Source: Polietes domitor (taxonomy: Eukaryota; Arthropoda; Insecta; Diptera; Muscidae). From it: a stretch of DNA of 64,000 bases. Below are positions 12,487-24,241 of the stretch, piece by piece. The DNA is taken from the NCBI GenBank assembly GCA_947397865.1, contig OX377620.1:57515092-57579091 (forward strand), written 5' to 3'. How positions within the stretch are numbered: the first letter of the stretch is position 1; each line of letters opens with the position of its first letter. The translations under genes were made by a program, and so were the position numbers. The notes below the pieces were generated by a model. The model did no database searches. It was not told the origin of the DNA and was given only the letters and a program-made list of their open reading frames with translations.

Positions 12487-12689
12487 TATGAAAAAACATA
12501 CCAAAACATCTTGCACCGGGGTACGTATACGTTATTATGACATAATATAATTAATAAAGAGTACTTAAGCCCTACCTAAACGGTGTTAAGAATCATTCCT
12601 ATGAATTTCATGTGCTATAGAAAGTTGTTTATTGAGATCTTAGGTACATTTTTGTAGTTGATTGTTAAAAATTCGAATTTTTAAAAGTT

Positions 12690-12945
12690 TTTTATGCGAT
12701 TTTACGAATTTGTGTTCTTTATGACAAGAGCTACAACTTTTCCTAAGAGAGTAAATCAACATTCCAAACGGTTTGCAAGATATGAGCCTCAGAGAATTAT
12801 CACTTTTTTGCAAAAATGACACGGAGCCCTAAATCTTTCGGCCCATAAAAAAGTGCGTGACTTTGGGCAAAACTGGGAGGCACGGGTCTTTTTTTTTTGG
12901 TATTTTATCACGTAGTGGTGTCTGTATATGGTTATATTTTTTCGT
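12690..12945 (-). repeat. Divergent inverted relative of the 11112-11442 MITE
   Basis: The reverse complement matches the MITE along most of its body, for example AAACCGTTTGGAAT, CTCATATCTTGCAAACC, TTTTGCCCAAAG and ACTACGTGATAAA. With the MITE it forms widely spaced inverted arms around mariner copy 1. No clear end or target duplication could be defined. Confidence 0.65.
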
Positions 12946-13589
12946 GTTGCACTGTTTTATTGAAATTATACTGCCCAACAGCATTTTTGGAACTGCAAAT
13001 TGTCTACTTAAGATGCCCTTTCGGAATTATAGGGTCGACATTCTGTTCCAATCAAAAATCTAAATATGCCGGACAGTTTTATTTTATATAAAGATTACCG
13101 CCATGCTGGATTACGTAGATGCATATACATCAATATAATAATTCAAGTCACTCAATGTGTTTAGAAATGGGATTGATTCGCGTGATCTGTAAAAAATCGT
13201 ATATACAAAACCACACTGTGTGTATCAAGCGCATTTTGACAGTCTGTTTGATTTTAAAATTTTTCAAAACCTCCACACTTTTCGTGTGATCGGGGTTATA
13301 TTTCACGAGGCAAAGAAAGAAAAATTTAAACCTCTAGTTAAATCTTTTTAATTTTTAATTTTTAAATTTTGCATTATTATTGTGTGATAAGTGTAATCAC
13401 GGGAAACGATTTTCGATGCGAATTTTTGAATATGGGAAGAAATCATGAGATTTCTGTCATCAAAAATTGTTTTACACAATCGCGTAACGTAAAGGCTGCT
13501 TAAGTATATATTTTGAACTAAATTGATTTCTTAGTAATTCTGCATCGCTCAGTGGCTTAGAAGCAAAATCGATCGGCCAAAATTATATC

Positions 13590-13735
13590 CTCATGCTAAA
13601 TTTTATAACAACGGAGTTCATTTGTCGGAAATATACCCAAAATAATAATGCTAAATCAATATTAGGGTGTTTTGGGCATAGTATCGGCAAATGAAACCCG
13701 GTTCTTATAAAATTTAGCATAAGCATAAAAGAAAT
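13590..13735. repeat. Imperfect palindrome, plus direct copy near 14200
   Basis: The arm near 13590-13645 (TCATGCTAAATTTTATAACA) is inverted at about 13668-13735 (TTATAAAATTTAGCATAAGC). A direct copy of the second arm and the sequence following it occurs at about 14190-14350 (GTTATAAAATTTAGCATGAGG). Confidence 0.6.
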
Positions 13736-14350
13736 TTACTCATCTTTCAATCTGCGTATATACTTTTCAAAAGTTAATGGGAAAAAAATGAGGAAATTGC
13801 GTTTTGGAACTAAAAAATCGAACTTTTTGCACTAAATGTATCCTATTTCCCAAAGGGACAATTTCGGTCAGGTAAAAGTTACCCTGAAAAAACGGGGAAC
13901 ACTTAAACCTTCCCATATTTATGTATTAAATATTTCGTTAAAGGCTTTTGAAGGAAAAAAGTTATGTTGGTCAAAAGTCAGACATTTGTTCAAAAAGGTT
14001 ATTTTTTATAATATTTATTACAAACAAACTATATTTGGCACAAACATAGTTTTGACGTCATTATAAAGCTAAGAAGCAACGATTTGTAATAAAAAATTGA
14101 GTGCAAAATCTCTTAAAATATGAGATGAAGTCAAAAAAGAGAACTGTGTGCAGTAATTCGATTTGTCTGCTAAATCAGGTATTATTTTGATTTTTTGAGC
14201 ATATTTCCGGCAAATTAACTCCGATTGTTATAAAATTTAGCATGAGGATACAGGAAATTTAAGCATCGTTTTATTTGTGTAGCTACTTTTCTGAAATTAA
14301 TGAGACGAAAATGACAAATTTTTAAAATTTAAAAACCGCGTTTCTCAAAT

Positions 14351-15210
14351 GAATGGATTCATATATTTTGGTCCTTTATGTATTGAACCATTCTCTATGC
14401 ACAACAAATATGTTTAAAACAGTTACAAATTGTGAGTTTTTATGTAAAGAAAGTTTTTCATTTTTAGATTTTGTTTTCAAAATAAATTGCATTCTTGAGT
14501 CAATATCTCAGTTCAAATTCTAAAATTTATGTTTTTCACAATTCCACAAACTCTGAAGAAGGTTTGTGTTTTTTCTGACGTCAAAAAGTTCCTCCGGAAA
14601 TGGTTTAATTTTTTAGACAAAATCCTAATTTTAATATGTACCCTTGGCGTTATAAAAAATATTTTTTTGGATTTATTTATGTTCATCCTTCTAGGAATTC
14701 TGGAATTGTAATCCGTTTCCATGGGAAACGGTAATTAAATTGTCCTTAGGTTCTCCGATTTTCATGATTTGTACTTCTGAATAAAGGAAATATAACTGTA
14801 TATCCCGATTTTCAAAAATATGAAATTCCAGAAACTAGAGAACTAGATCGAAAATCGAGAATTTTGTCAATATGAAGTTTTAAAAACATCGTAACTTCCT
14901 TTCAAGCAAATTGCTTCAACAAACAACTCTTCTATAATTAATCTTTGGTTTGTTTAATGCGCTGTCCCAAAATTTTTCGACTTTAAAACAGTCCATTAGT
15001 TATCTATATAGTATTTTAGTGTTATTTTTAATGCATTTTTTAAGCCTCTATATCTTTAACTTTTTTTCGATTTGAATTTTAAAGGGCTTGCTGACTGATC
15101 GCAAATTTTTTTGGTTTTTGGAATTTCTTAATCCATTAAGAACCACGATTTTTTTAAATTGTTGGTCCTCAATTAGTTAACTTTGAAGTAAAAACTAAAA
15201 CATTTAGTTA
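14351..15210. other. No gene recognised
   Basis: AT-rich with short overlapping frames of 60-69 codons on both strands near 14.5-14.7 kb; nothing supportable. Confidence 0.5.
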
Positions 15211-16573
15211 ACAAGTCGGGCGGGGCCGACTATATAATACCCTACACCACTCCCTACATTTTTATGTAGTTCATATAAATTATACAGTTACTATAAATTC
15301 ATCTTTAGTCATATTCCAATCATCAGACAGACAAATACAAATTATACAGTAGTAATAGGATGACTCGCACCGACATTTGAAAAGGGGGTCTATAACAACA
15401 TTTTGAGCCTGGTCCAAAACATGGGCCTATATATTTCTCATTCTCGGTAGGTATTCCTAGTTGAAAAATATCATGATCTGTAAAATTTGATGAAGATCCG
15501 ATGTAAGATGTTGTTTCTAGAGCTGTAATAGATCAGAATGGGCCCCATTTGGGTTATACCAAAGTATGGACATATGGGCATCTCACAAACTATCATCATT
15601 ACAATTCAATTCGGTAAAAAAAGTGAAATCGGAAAGGATTTCTGCCTCCTGTAAATGTATGTGTTTGGCAAAAAATGTTAAATCGGAAAGGCCATTTGTA
15701 TGGGGGTATATTGAACCCTGGAACGATGTGACCCGCTTTCACCATGTATGTTTATTGGTGAAATATAATATGTTAAGTTTGACCAAAATAGGTTAAAAAT
15801 TCGAGAGCAACATTTGTATGAGGGCTATATCTAAATCTGAACCGATCTTACCCACTTTCACCATATGTTTCTTAGTTGGATTATAAGATGTTGTGCCAAT
15901 TTTAAAGAAAAACGGGTACAATATATGGTTTCCAAAGCGGAAAAAGTGAAATCGGGAGCGACATTTGTATGGGTGCTATATCTAAGTCTGAACCGATCTT
16001 ATCCACTTTCAGCATAGGCGTTTCTAGTTCCATTATAAAATGTTGTGCCAAATTTAAAGAAAATCGGGTACAATATGTGGTATCTAAAGCGGAAAAAGTG
16101 AAATCGGGAGCGACATTTGTATGGGGGCTATATCTAAATCTGAACCGATCTAACCTGCTTTCGACACAAGTATTTCTAGTTTGATTATAAGGTGTTAAGC
16201 CAAATTTGAAGAAAATCGGGTACTATATGTGTTTTATAGGGCGGAAAAAGTCAAATCGGGAGGGACATTTGTATGGGGGCTATATCCAAATTCAATACCG
16301 ATGGTCCTTAGCCAGAAAAAATAACTTCTGCCAAGTTTCATGACAATCGGACAAAAATTGCGACCTGTAGAGTGCGAACAAGCTTAGATGGACAACAGGC
16401 GGACGGACGGACAGACGACAGACAGACATCGTTAAATCGACTCAGCTGGTGATTCTAAGCTGATCGGTATACTTAAAGGTGCGTCTAGCTCGATTATTTC
16501 TTGGTGTTACAAACATTTGGCGCGAAACTAACTTATAATACCCTAGTCCACGAAGTGGTGTAGGGTATAAAAA
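15211..16573 (+). repeat. Family B element, full length
   Basis: It opens ACAAGTCGGGCGGGGCCGAC, TATATAATACCCTACACCAC. Units follow around CATTTGTATGGGGGCTATA, at 15692, 15810, 15961, 16113 and 16265, giving a period settling at 152. Then comes GACGGACGGACAGACGACAG and TCGTTAAATCGACTCAGC, closing with GTGGTGTAGGGTATAAAAA. Its ends are inverted (TACCCTACACCAC / GTGGTGTAGGGTA). Confidence 0.82.
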
Positions 16574-19100
16574 TACCTTCATTACCAATTGGCCTCATTC
16601 GGGAAAGAGTTGACAAACCAAATTTTTTATATCCCCTGATCACTGTATATACGCACATACTTCACCTCCTTTCAAACTCCACCTATAATGTTAATGAACC
16701 TTTCACTAAAGCTGTCATTTCACTTTAACTCGTATCTTTTAAAATTAAAAATTCACTGCACGTTCAACAGTACTTTTCAAATATATCCATTGCTCCACAA
16801 ATAAATATACTCATACATGCGTATAAGTATATTTTCAATATTGACAGTTTGTTTGTTATGTTCCCGAGGCGAGAATTCTTTTGAAGAGAAAAAATGCTTA
16901 CCCTTGTGCTGCTCATTTCGCATGACTTTGATAAATATTTAAACAAAAATGTATGTTGTTTTGTTGTTTTTATATTAGTTCGTCTCTGTTTTATTGTTGT
17001 TTATTCAAATGTTCGTTTTGTATTTAAAAATTACAAATATAAACTTAAAAGTGGTTCGCACTAAACTTAATGAAATAATATTTATATAATTTTTTTGTAT
17101 TGTTTATTAAGCAGTAAATAATGCAAAGATGATTGCTTGCGTATTTGAGTCTTACTTACACAAAAAGTAGATACATATATATTTATTTTTAAATAGATTT
17201 TAAATATTATCATAAAAAGCACTTACATTGAACAAAGAAAAAAAACCTAAAAATGTTAATAAAATAAAATTTTAAACTATAATTGATTTGCGTTAAGATT
17301 AGTCGAATAAAATTCTCTAGAACATGGTGGTGCTTAAACTATAAGAAAATAATAAAAGACTAAACTAAATATTAAATGCTTCTTAATTAGCAACTGATGA
17401 ACTTGATTAAATAACGAACATCTTCGTGAACTTGTTCTTTGTGGAAAGAAACAAAATTATCAGAAAAAGCCGCCATCAAACTACTTGGGTATTTTAATAT
17501 TTTTTTATTTATATCGATTTTAATTAAAAATTTAAAAATTCTATTACAAAAAATTTTAAAATTCTAATATAAAATTGCTAAAATTATTTGATTGCTTAAT
17601 CAATGATCACAACTCTTATTACAAATATAATTGTATTGTATTTTATTGTTTTTGTCTATAAAAAACCTTTAAAAATATATTTTCAAAAAACGTTTTTAAT
17701 AATATATAGTATATGTAGTATGTGTGTAAATAATGTTATGTATATATGCATGCTTTTCTTTTTTGCTTTTAAAAATAATAAAATCTTTTCTTCATTTAGT
17801 TATTTATAAAACGTATCACTTCTTCAAGATGATCGTATGTGTCGGTATGAGTTCTTTTTAGAAAAGTAGTCTACTCGTTTTTACATTATTTTTTGTGTGA
17901 GTTCTTTTATAAATCATATTTCGTAAACCTTTAGAACATATTGTATAAAAGAGCTTATCAAAAATATTTCGAAATCTTTATCATCATACTTTCGCCACTG
18001 GCTCCGCATTGCATTAACTTTATGTTGACAAATTACCAGACATGATATTGTGGAAGACACTCTGCCGACAGCTTACATAGAAATCTGTAAATGGAACAAA
18101 AAAAAATAGATAGGAATGATGAATATGTCACATGAATGAAGTGTCAGAATTACATAAGTTAGTATCGTAAAAAGTAATATTTTTAAATCGAATTCGAATT
18201 GTACGGATAGACTTTTGGTCATCATTAATGTTGTACCCAATAGTTACACAATCTGAACCAATAGTTACATATCTGAACAACCGGAGCATTAAACCGGAGT
18301 TATTAAAATTCCAAAGTTTTTTTATTATTTGGATTAAACCTGAGACAAAATTAATTTCGTATAGCGCTAGAGCAACATTTCTTCATATCAAGGAGGACAT
18401 TGTTTGAACTTGTTTTTTTTTTCTAAAAGCAAGTAAAATTTGCTCAAACTTAGTAATTTTTTACTGATTCTGAAATTTTATTCAAACCAAGTAAATTTTT
18501 ACTCAAGCAAAAATTTCTGAAATGTTTACACAATCTTAGTAAAATTTTACTTCTTATAAAGAATAAACCCGAAGAAAACGTTACTCAATAATTCAACTGA
18601 ATGATATTGCTTCAGAGTATACAAAAATCATATAAAATATGACAAAATGAAATAATTCTCAAACGTTTCACGACCTTTCAGCCACAAAGTGTTGATCTCT
18701 TACTCCATGATTGCTGCCTTCGCTGTGATTTTTTTGAATAATATTTGAAATATTTAAGAAAAAGTCTCGGCAAACGAACGAAAATTGTTTCTTAGAAGTG
18801 TTCTTTATAAATTCATTAATACATGAATGTATGAGGAAATTGACATAAATTTATTTACTTAATTTGAAGGACTAAACACATGTTTAGTTAAAATTTCCTA
18901 AAATGTCTTTTATGTTCATTTTTAAAACCTAGAAAATTTTCTTCTACATAAGTTTGAATTAATTAATCATAAAATCAACACAAAAAAATTTATTGGATAA
19001 TTAAAAAAATTCAATTAAAATTTTCGTCCGTTAAATTTGGGCTCTCATTTTCGATATATTGGTCCAAGTGCGCCCGCTTATGTGTTCAATTATGATGTCT
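16574..19100. other. No gene recognised
   Basis: Very AT-rich. 18400-18600 has recurring AGTAAAATTTTACT-like words (TTAGTAAAATTTTACTTC, AAGTAAATTTTTACTC) but no clear boundaries. Confidence 0.5.
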
Positions 19101-19118
19101 TCAAATGTTGTGAACTAC

Positions 19119-19506
19119 ACTTGCACATAGAAACAGTGGCTAGGAACATCCTCCTAAAATTTGTGAATTTAAAAAAATATATATTTTTGCTGGCACGAAA
19201 AAATCATAAAAATATAAAAATGTCGGGAAGTAAGTATTTTGTTTAATTTTCTAACAAAAAACAATCTTTATATGTAAAAAATCTATGGATAACTATAGAA
19301 GTTAGGATACTATTTGTACATAGAAACAGTGGTTAGGAACATCCTCCAAAAATTTATGAATTTGAAAAAATATATATTTTTGCTGGCACGAAAAAATCAT
19401 AAAAATATAAAAATGTCGGGAAGCTAGTGTTTTGTTTTATTTTCTAACAAAAAACAATGTTTATATGTAAAAAATCTATGGATGTACAAGTTAGGATACT
19501 CTTTGT
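19119..19506 (+). repeat. Tandem duplication, 193-base unit, two copies
   Basis: ACATAGAAACAGTGG starts at 19125 and again at 19318. The body (CTGGCACGAAAAAATCAT, AAAAATGTCGGGAAG) is almost identical in the two copies, with few substitutions, suggesting a recent duplication. Confidence 0.88.
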
Positions 19507-20389
19507 CGAAGCAAAAGAATAATAAAAAAAAAGTTTTTTATATATTTGTATAGATAGCGCGAAAAGTCCCATTACAAATTAAATAAAATAATATATTATT
19601 TTATTTTGTAAAAGCTGGTATCTTAACGAAGAAAATAAGGCATTTTTGAAGCAAATCTATGAATCTATGAAGAATGAAGAAGTTAGGGTCCTCTTCCGTC
19701 GTACTCTAGAGCAGATATGTTTGGGCAAAATCCGTCCTTCTTGTGCCTCCCATACCAAGTAAAATTAAATTATAAATAAATTATATATGGATGCTATAAA
19801 TTCTCAATGATGTGACATTTGTGATATCTCACCCCTTAAAGTATCAAACAGAAACCATATCAAAGTCTATAATAATGGTCAATTCTATAAAAAAAATTTG
19901 CCAAAACTATGGTTATTGATATTCATAAAAAAAATACTGGGTTCTAACAATGGATTCTGAAAGAGGAGACTAAAAAATATACGTATGTCGGTGTTTTGAC
20001 AGATTACATCGGAATTTCATTTTAAAGGCGGTTAAAGTGTCTGTCGTGTTCTTGCAGCATATCGATATATAAAACTATGTTTTCTTTACATCTGAATTGT
20101 AGGGTATGTTCAACAACTTTGTAGACAATGGTATGGCAAATATTTTCATAGGACATATTAACCCTCTAACTCTCCCTTATAACGATAATTTTTGTTAGAA
20201 TAACAAATTGTAAAAAACATCCCGAAAAAGGAGAAGGTGGGGATAAAATGTTATACAAAAATGTTGGCCATAAAATTGTACTATATATGTCAGAATACAC
20301 CAAAACCCAAAACTTAACACAAAAACCAATCAAATTCAATATTGCCCATTAAGGGTTAATTTAGTTATTGTTCACTAGGGTTGGGATAG

Positions 20390-20719
20390 TGCACGACATT
20401 TTGATTTTGATATGCTAGAACCCCCTATTTTCTGAGGTTTGGAAACAAGTTCATGAGCCAAAAAATGGGGGTGGTGGGGTGAGGTAAGGGGTAAAAATAG
20501 GAGACGCCCCAAAAGGGGTTAAATGTAAGACCGACCCCCATTAATTTTTCCTCCCCAAAATTTGTTTCGAAGACAAATACCCCCCTATCCCCATTCCTTA
20601 AGGGGAGACCGCTTAGGAGACCGCTAGTGGAGTCAAATGTAAGACCAATTCCCTATAATTTTTTAGCCCCAATATTTTCTCCATCTGTAACCCTTAAGGT
20701 GCCCCCCATACATTTGTCT
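20390..20719 (+). repeat. Family D block, left of the nested B element
   Basis: TGTAAGACCGACCCCCATTA, CCCCTATCCCCATTCCTTAA and GGTGCCCCCCATACATTTG match the family D units at 54.6-55.2 kb. It resumes at 21881 after the B element. Confidence 0.6.
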
Positions 20720-21880
20720 ATTTTTATACACTCCACGAGAGTATTATGTCTTTGTGCATTTGTTTGTAACACGCAAAAGGAAACGAGATAGACCCATTGT
20801 TAATTATACCGATCGACTTAGAATCACTTTTTGAGTCGATTTAGCAATGTCCGTCTGTCTGTCTGTCTGTCTGTCCGTCCATCTATTCTTGTAATCACGA
20901 TACAGGTCGCAATTGTAGACAGAACCAAATGAAACTTTGCACAACGAAGTTTTTCGGGATAAGAACGAACGCTATTTAATTTGAAGAAAATCGGTTCAGA
21001 TTTAGATATAGCCCCCATACGAATTTCACTCCCGATTTGACCCTTTTCACTCTAGATACCACATATTACAACAGATTTTCTTTAAAATTGGCAAAACATC
21101 TTATATTGTAACTAGAAACACCTGTGGTAAAAATGTGTTAGATCGGTTCAGATTTATATATAGCTTCCATACAAATTTCGCTCCCGATTTGACATTTTCC
21201 ACACTAGAAACCACATATTGTACCCGATTTTCTTTAAATTTGGCACAGCATCTTATAATCCAACTAGAAACAGCTATGCAGAAATTGGGTAAGATCGGTT
21301 CAGATTTACATATAGCCCCCATACAAACGACGCTCCCGATTTGACATTTTCCGCTCTAGAAACCACATATTATACCCGATTTTCTTTAAATTTGGTACAA
21401 CATCTGATAATCCAACTAGAAACACCTATGCTGAAATTGAGTAAGATCGGTTCAGATTTAGATATAGCCCCCATACAAATGTCGCTCCAGATTTGACTTT
21501 TGCGCTATAGAAACCACATATTGTACCCGATTTTCTTTAAAATTGCACAACATCTTATCCAATTAAACAAAACTATGGTGAAAGTGGGTAAGATCGGTTC
21601 AGATTTATATATAGCCCAAATACAAATGTTGCTCCCAAAAGTTTAACCGATTTTGGCCAAACCATACATTTTATATTTCACCTATTTCGTTCCAGGTTTC
21701 AATATATCCTCATACAAATGACCTTTCCGATTTAACACTTTTTTGTCAAACACATACATTTACAGGATACAAAAAACCTTCCCGTTTTCACTTTTTCACC
21801 AAATTGAATTGTATTCGGATAGAAAGTGGAGTGTATCATAGAGTCGGCCCCGCCCGACTTTAGCCTTTCCTTACTTGTTT
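20720..21880 (-). repeat. Family B element, full length, nested in family D repeat
   Basis: It runs from ATTTTTATACACTCCACGAG through GTCTGTCTGTCTGTCTGTCC (about 20850) and units such as CCCCCATACAAATGTCGCTCC to GAGTCGGCCCCGCCCGAC and CCTTACTTGTTTT. On both sides lies family D sequence (TAAGACCGACCC / TAAGACTGACGC, ATTAATTTTTC / ATTAATTCCCC), suggesting insertion into that repeat. Confidence 0.8.
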
Positions 21881-22400
21881 TTTATGAAAGAAACTGTCCC
21901 GCAGTATACCTTAGATGGGAGAAGTGTAAGACTGACGCAAATTAATTCCCCCCTCTCAAAATTGTCCCCAAACATACCTAACTCTTGCTTTTCTTCCTAC
22001 ATCTATACTGCCTTGCTAAAATAGAAAATTATTTTGAAAAACAATTACACTTTGAAACACAAAAAATAACAAGTTCTGGCAAAGGATTCTGATAGAGGGG
22101 ATAAAAAAGAATATACGTGTATAGGCGTTGTGATATTTTACGTATGGTGGTCATTTTAGACGCTGGGAAACATGTGACACTTACATTTTAAGTATAGGAT
22201 GTGTTCAGCAATATTACTTACAACACAACGAGGGACATTTCTGTGGATCATTTTAACCCTCTAGCTACTCAATATAGGGGTTTTTGGCAAAACGGTAAAA
22301 GACACCCCATATACCAGCGGTTTAACGAGTCAAAACAACACAAATATTTGCCGCATAGCACATTCACAACTCAAAACTCATCTTAAATACCGTCAAAATT
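21881..22400 (+). repeat. Family D block, right of the nested B element
   Basis: 21890-22030 has GTAAGACTGACGCAAATTAA and TTCTTCCTACATCTATACTG, D-like. 22070-22300 resembles 19935-20200 (GGATTCTGATAGAGGGGAT against GGATTCTGAAAGAGGAGAC; ATTTTAACCCTCTAGCTAC against ATTAACCCTCTAACTCTC), a direct repeat about 2.1 kb apart. Confidence 0.5.
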
Positions 22401-23092
22401 TAAAATTAATTTTAGGGCTAATTTCGTTCCTTTTCCGAATTGATGCTAAACTGTCCCACAAAACTGAATTTTAGGGGAGTGGTGTGAATGGAAAAAATAT
22501 TCTACGTCAAATTTTACAATTCTTGTTTAACCCCCTCTATCAGACTCCGTTCTCAGAATCTTGTTATTTTCGTAAAGTTTCTTTTTGTTCCACAGTGTTA
22601 TAATTTCTGAACCATTTGTCATCCCACTTGATATCATGTAAATAATCAAATACATAGAAAATTAAGAAAATTAAGGATATGGTTTCAAGATAAGGATTAA
22701 GGATATAGTTAATTGTTGGAGTCCTTAATCTACAAGGACATACTACATTATTTTTATATATAATATTTATTTAAAGAGGAGATGGAAACCTTTCAGATGA
22801 TAACAATATCATTAAAATCTGAAGAAACGTTTGAAAGTTATTACATCTTCATAAAAACGTCCAATAGTCTCACAAGAACAAGTAGAATGTTTGCGTCAAA
22901 ATCGACAAAGGTCAACATCAGCACCGGGCCGAAATCTTGTGGAATTACCCCAATATAATAAACTATCAACTATGGAACTATGATTCTCATTTTGTCTCAT
23001 ACAAATTACAACGGTTATAACGAATTACCGAATAACGAACTAAAATACCCGGTCTCTTCGAGTTTGTTATAACCGTGTTCAACTGTATGTGG

Positions 23093-23603
23093 GGCACGAC
23101 AATCGGACAGTTGCAAAAAAAATATTTTTGATTTCCTCCGTTTTTTATATTTTTTAGTACCCCTATTATACTTTGAGTTTTCTCTGATTACTCGTTCAAA
23201 AGATATAGCTTTTTAAAAAATCCTTAAATAGAAGTTTTTTCAGTCTTTTGTTCATATTCTTTTTTTAATATTTTTATTTTTTTTTTGAAGTACTTTTCAT
23301 AAAAAATATTGAAAAAATATTCACAAAGTTATTGTATAAACAATTTTAGTTTTTAAATTAAAACTTTATTTTTTAATTGTTTGTACTCTTCGATTTTTTT
23401 TACTTTAACATGTACTTACTCTGTAAATTTTGAGCCTTGGTTGAAAATGGGTCTATAATAATTACTATGTTTTTTTTTAAATTTTTGAAAAAAAATAATT
23501 CTCTAATCTCCACTGTATGCTTTATCTCTTTTTAATGGATATTATAAAATATAAAAAAATGGAGGAAATCAAAAATATTTTCCCAACTGTCCGATTTGTC
23601 GTC
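23093..23603. mobile_element. Inverted-repeat element, ends about 55 bases
   Basis: The left end GCACGACAATCGGACAGTTG, then TATTTTTGATTTCCTCCG, is mirrored at 23550-23603 (GGAGGAAATCAAAAATATTT, CAACTGTCCGATTTGTCGTC). The exact end and target duplication are unclear because mariner copy 2 starts 15 bases away. No coding capacity. Confidence 0.68.
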
Positions 23604-23617
23604 GAATGCTCCATATA

Positions 23618-24239
23618 AAGGGTGATTTTTTAAGAGCTTGATAACTTTTTTAAAAAAAAAAAAAACGCATAAAATTTGCAAAATCTCATCGGTTCTTTAT
23701 TTGAAACGTTAGATTGGTCCATGACATTTACTTTTTGAAGATAATTTCATTTAAATGTTGACCGCGGCTGCGTCTTAGGTGGTCCATCCGCTTAGTCCAA
23801 TTTTGGCATTTCCACGTTTTTGAGTAACAGAGACCCAATTGGTGCGAACGGCGACGAATCGAAAATTGGTGGTCATCATTAACACTGGCCGATACAGCTG
23901 CGATATTTTCTTCAGTTCGCACTCTACGTAAGCGTGTTGGTGGTTTAATGTCCAACAATGTAAATTTGGTGCGAAATTTAGTCACAATAGCCCGAATAGC
24001 CGCTTCAGTGGGTCGATTAAACTGACCATAAAATGGAAGCGCGCAATGAACTTTCTTAACAGAGCACGCATTTTGATAATAAAATTCAATAATTTGCAAG
24101 CGTTGTTCGTTTGTAAGACGATTCATGATGAAATGTCAAAGCATACTGAGCATCTTTCTCTTTGACACCATGTCTGAAATCCCACGTGATCTGTCAAATA
24201 CTAATGCATGAAAATCCTAACCTCAAAAAAATCACTCTT
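23618..24239 (-). mobile_element. Tc1/mariner-type element (DD41D family), copy 2, catalytic domain deleted
   Basis: This is the same family as copy 1 in reverse orientation, with the same ends (AAGGGTGATTTTTT / TCACTCTT) and TA flanks at 23616-23617 and 24240-24241. It is 622 bases. The noncoding ends are nearly identical to copy 1, pointing to recent relatedness. It inserted right at the right edge of an older inverted-repeat element (23093-23603). Confidence 0.9.
23728..24126 (-). pseudogene. Truncated mariner-type transposase, DNA-binding domain retained
   Basis: An open frame of 132 codons starts MNRLTNEQRLQIIEFYYQNA, as in copy 1. It continues through the first helix-turn-helix (about residues 1-60, AAIRAIVTKFRTKF) and the second (about 69-106, TEENIAAVSASV to HQLGLCYSKTWK). 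It then jumps to the C-terminal tail (CQNWTKRMDHLRRSRG), losing the whole DDD catalytic domain. The deletion junction is near 23806-23812. The deletion is the converse of copy 1. Such a protein could in principle bind the ends without cutting; that is inference. Confidence 0.88.
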
Positions 24240-24241
24240 TA

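Noticed and set aside
13540..13580. tRNA-like box (GCTCAGTGGCTTAGA)
   Set aside because: Only a weak A-box resemblance; no B box or cloverleaf stems found downstream.
22860..22970. Possible helicase or Helitron protein fragment (QEQVECLRQNRQRSTSAPG...)
   Set aside because: About 30 residues, no hallmark motif; similarity could not be established by eye.
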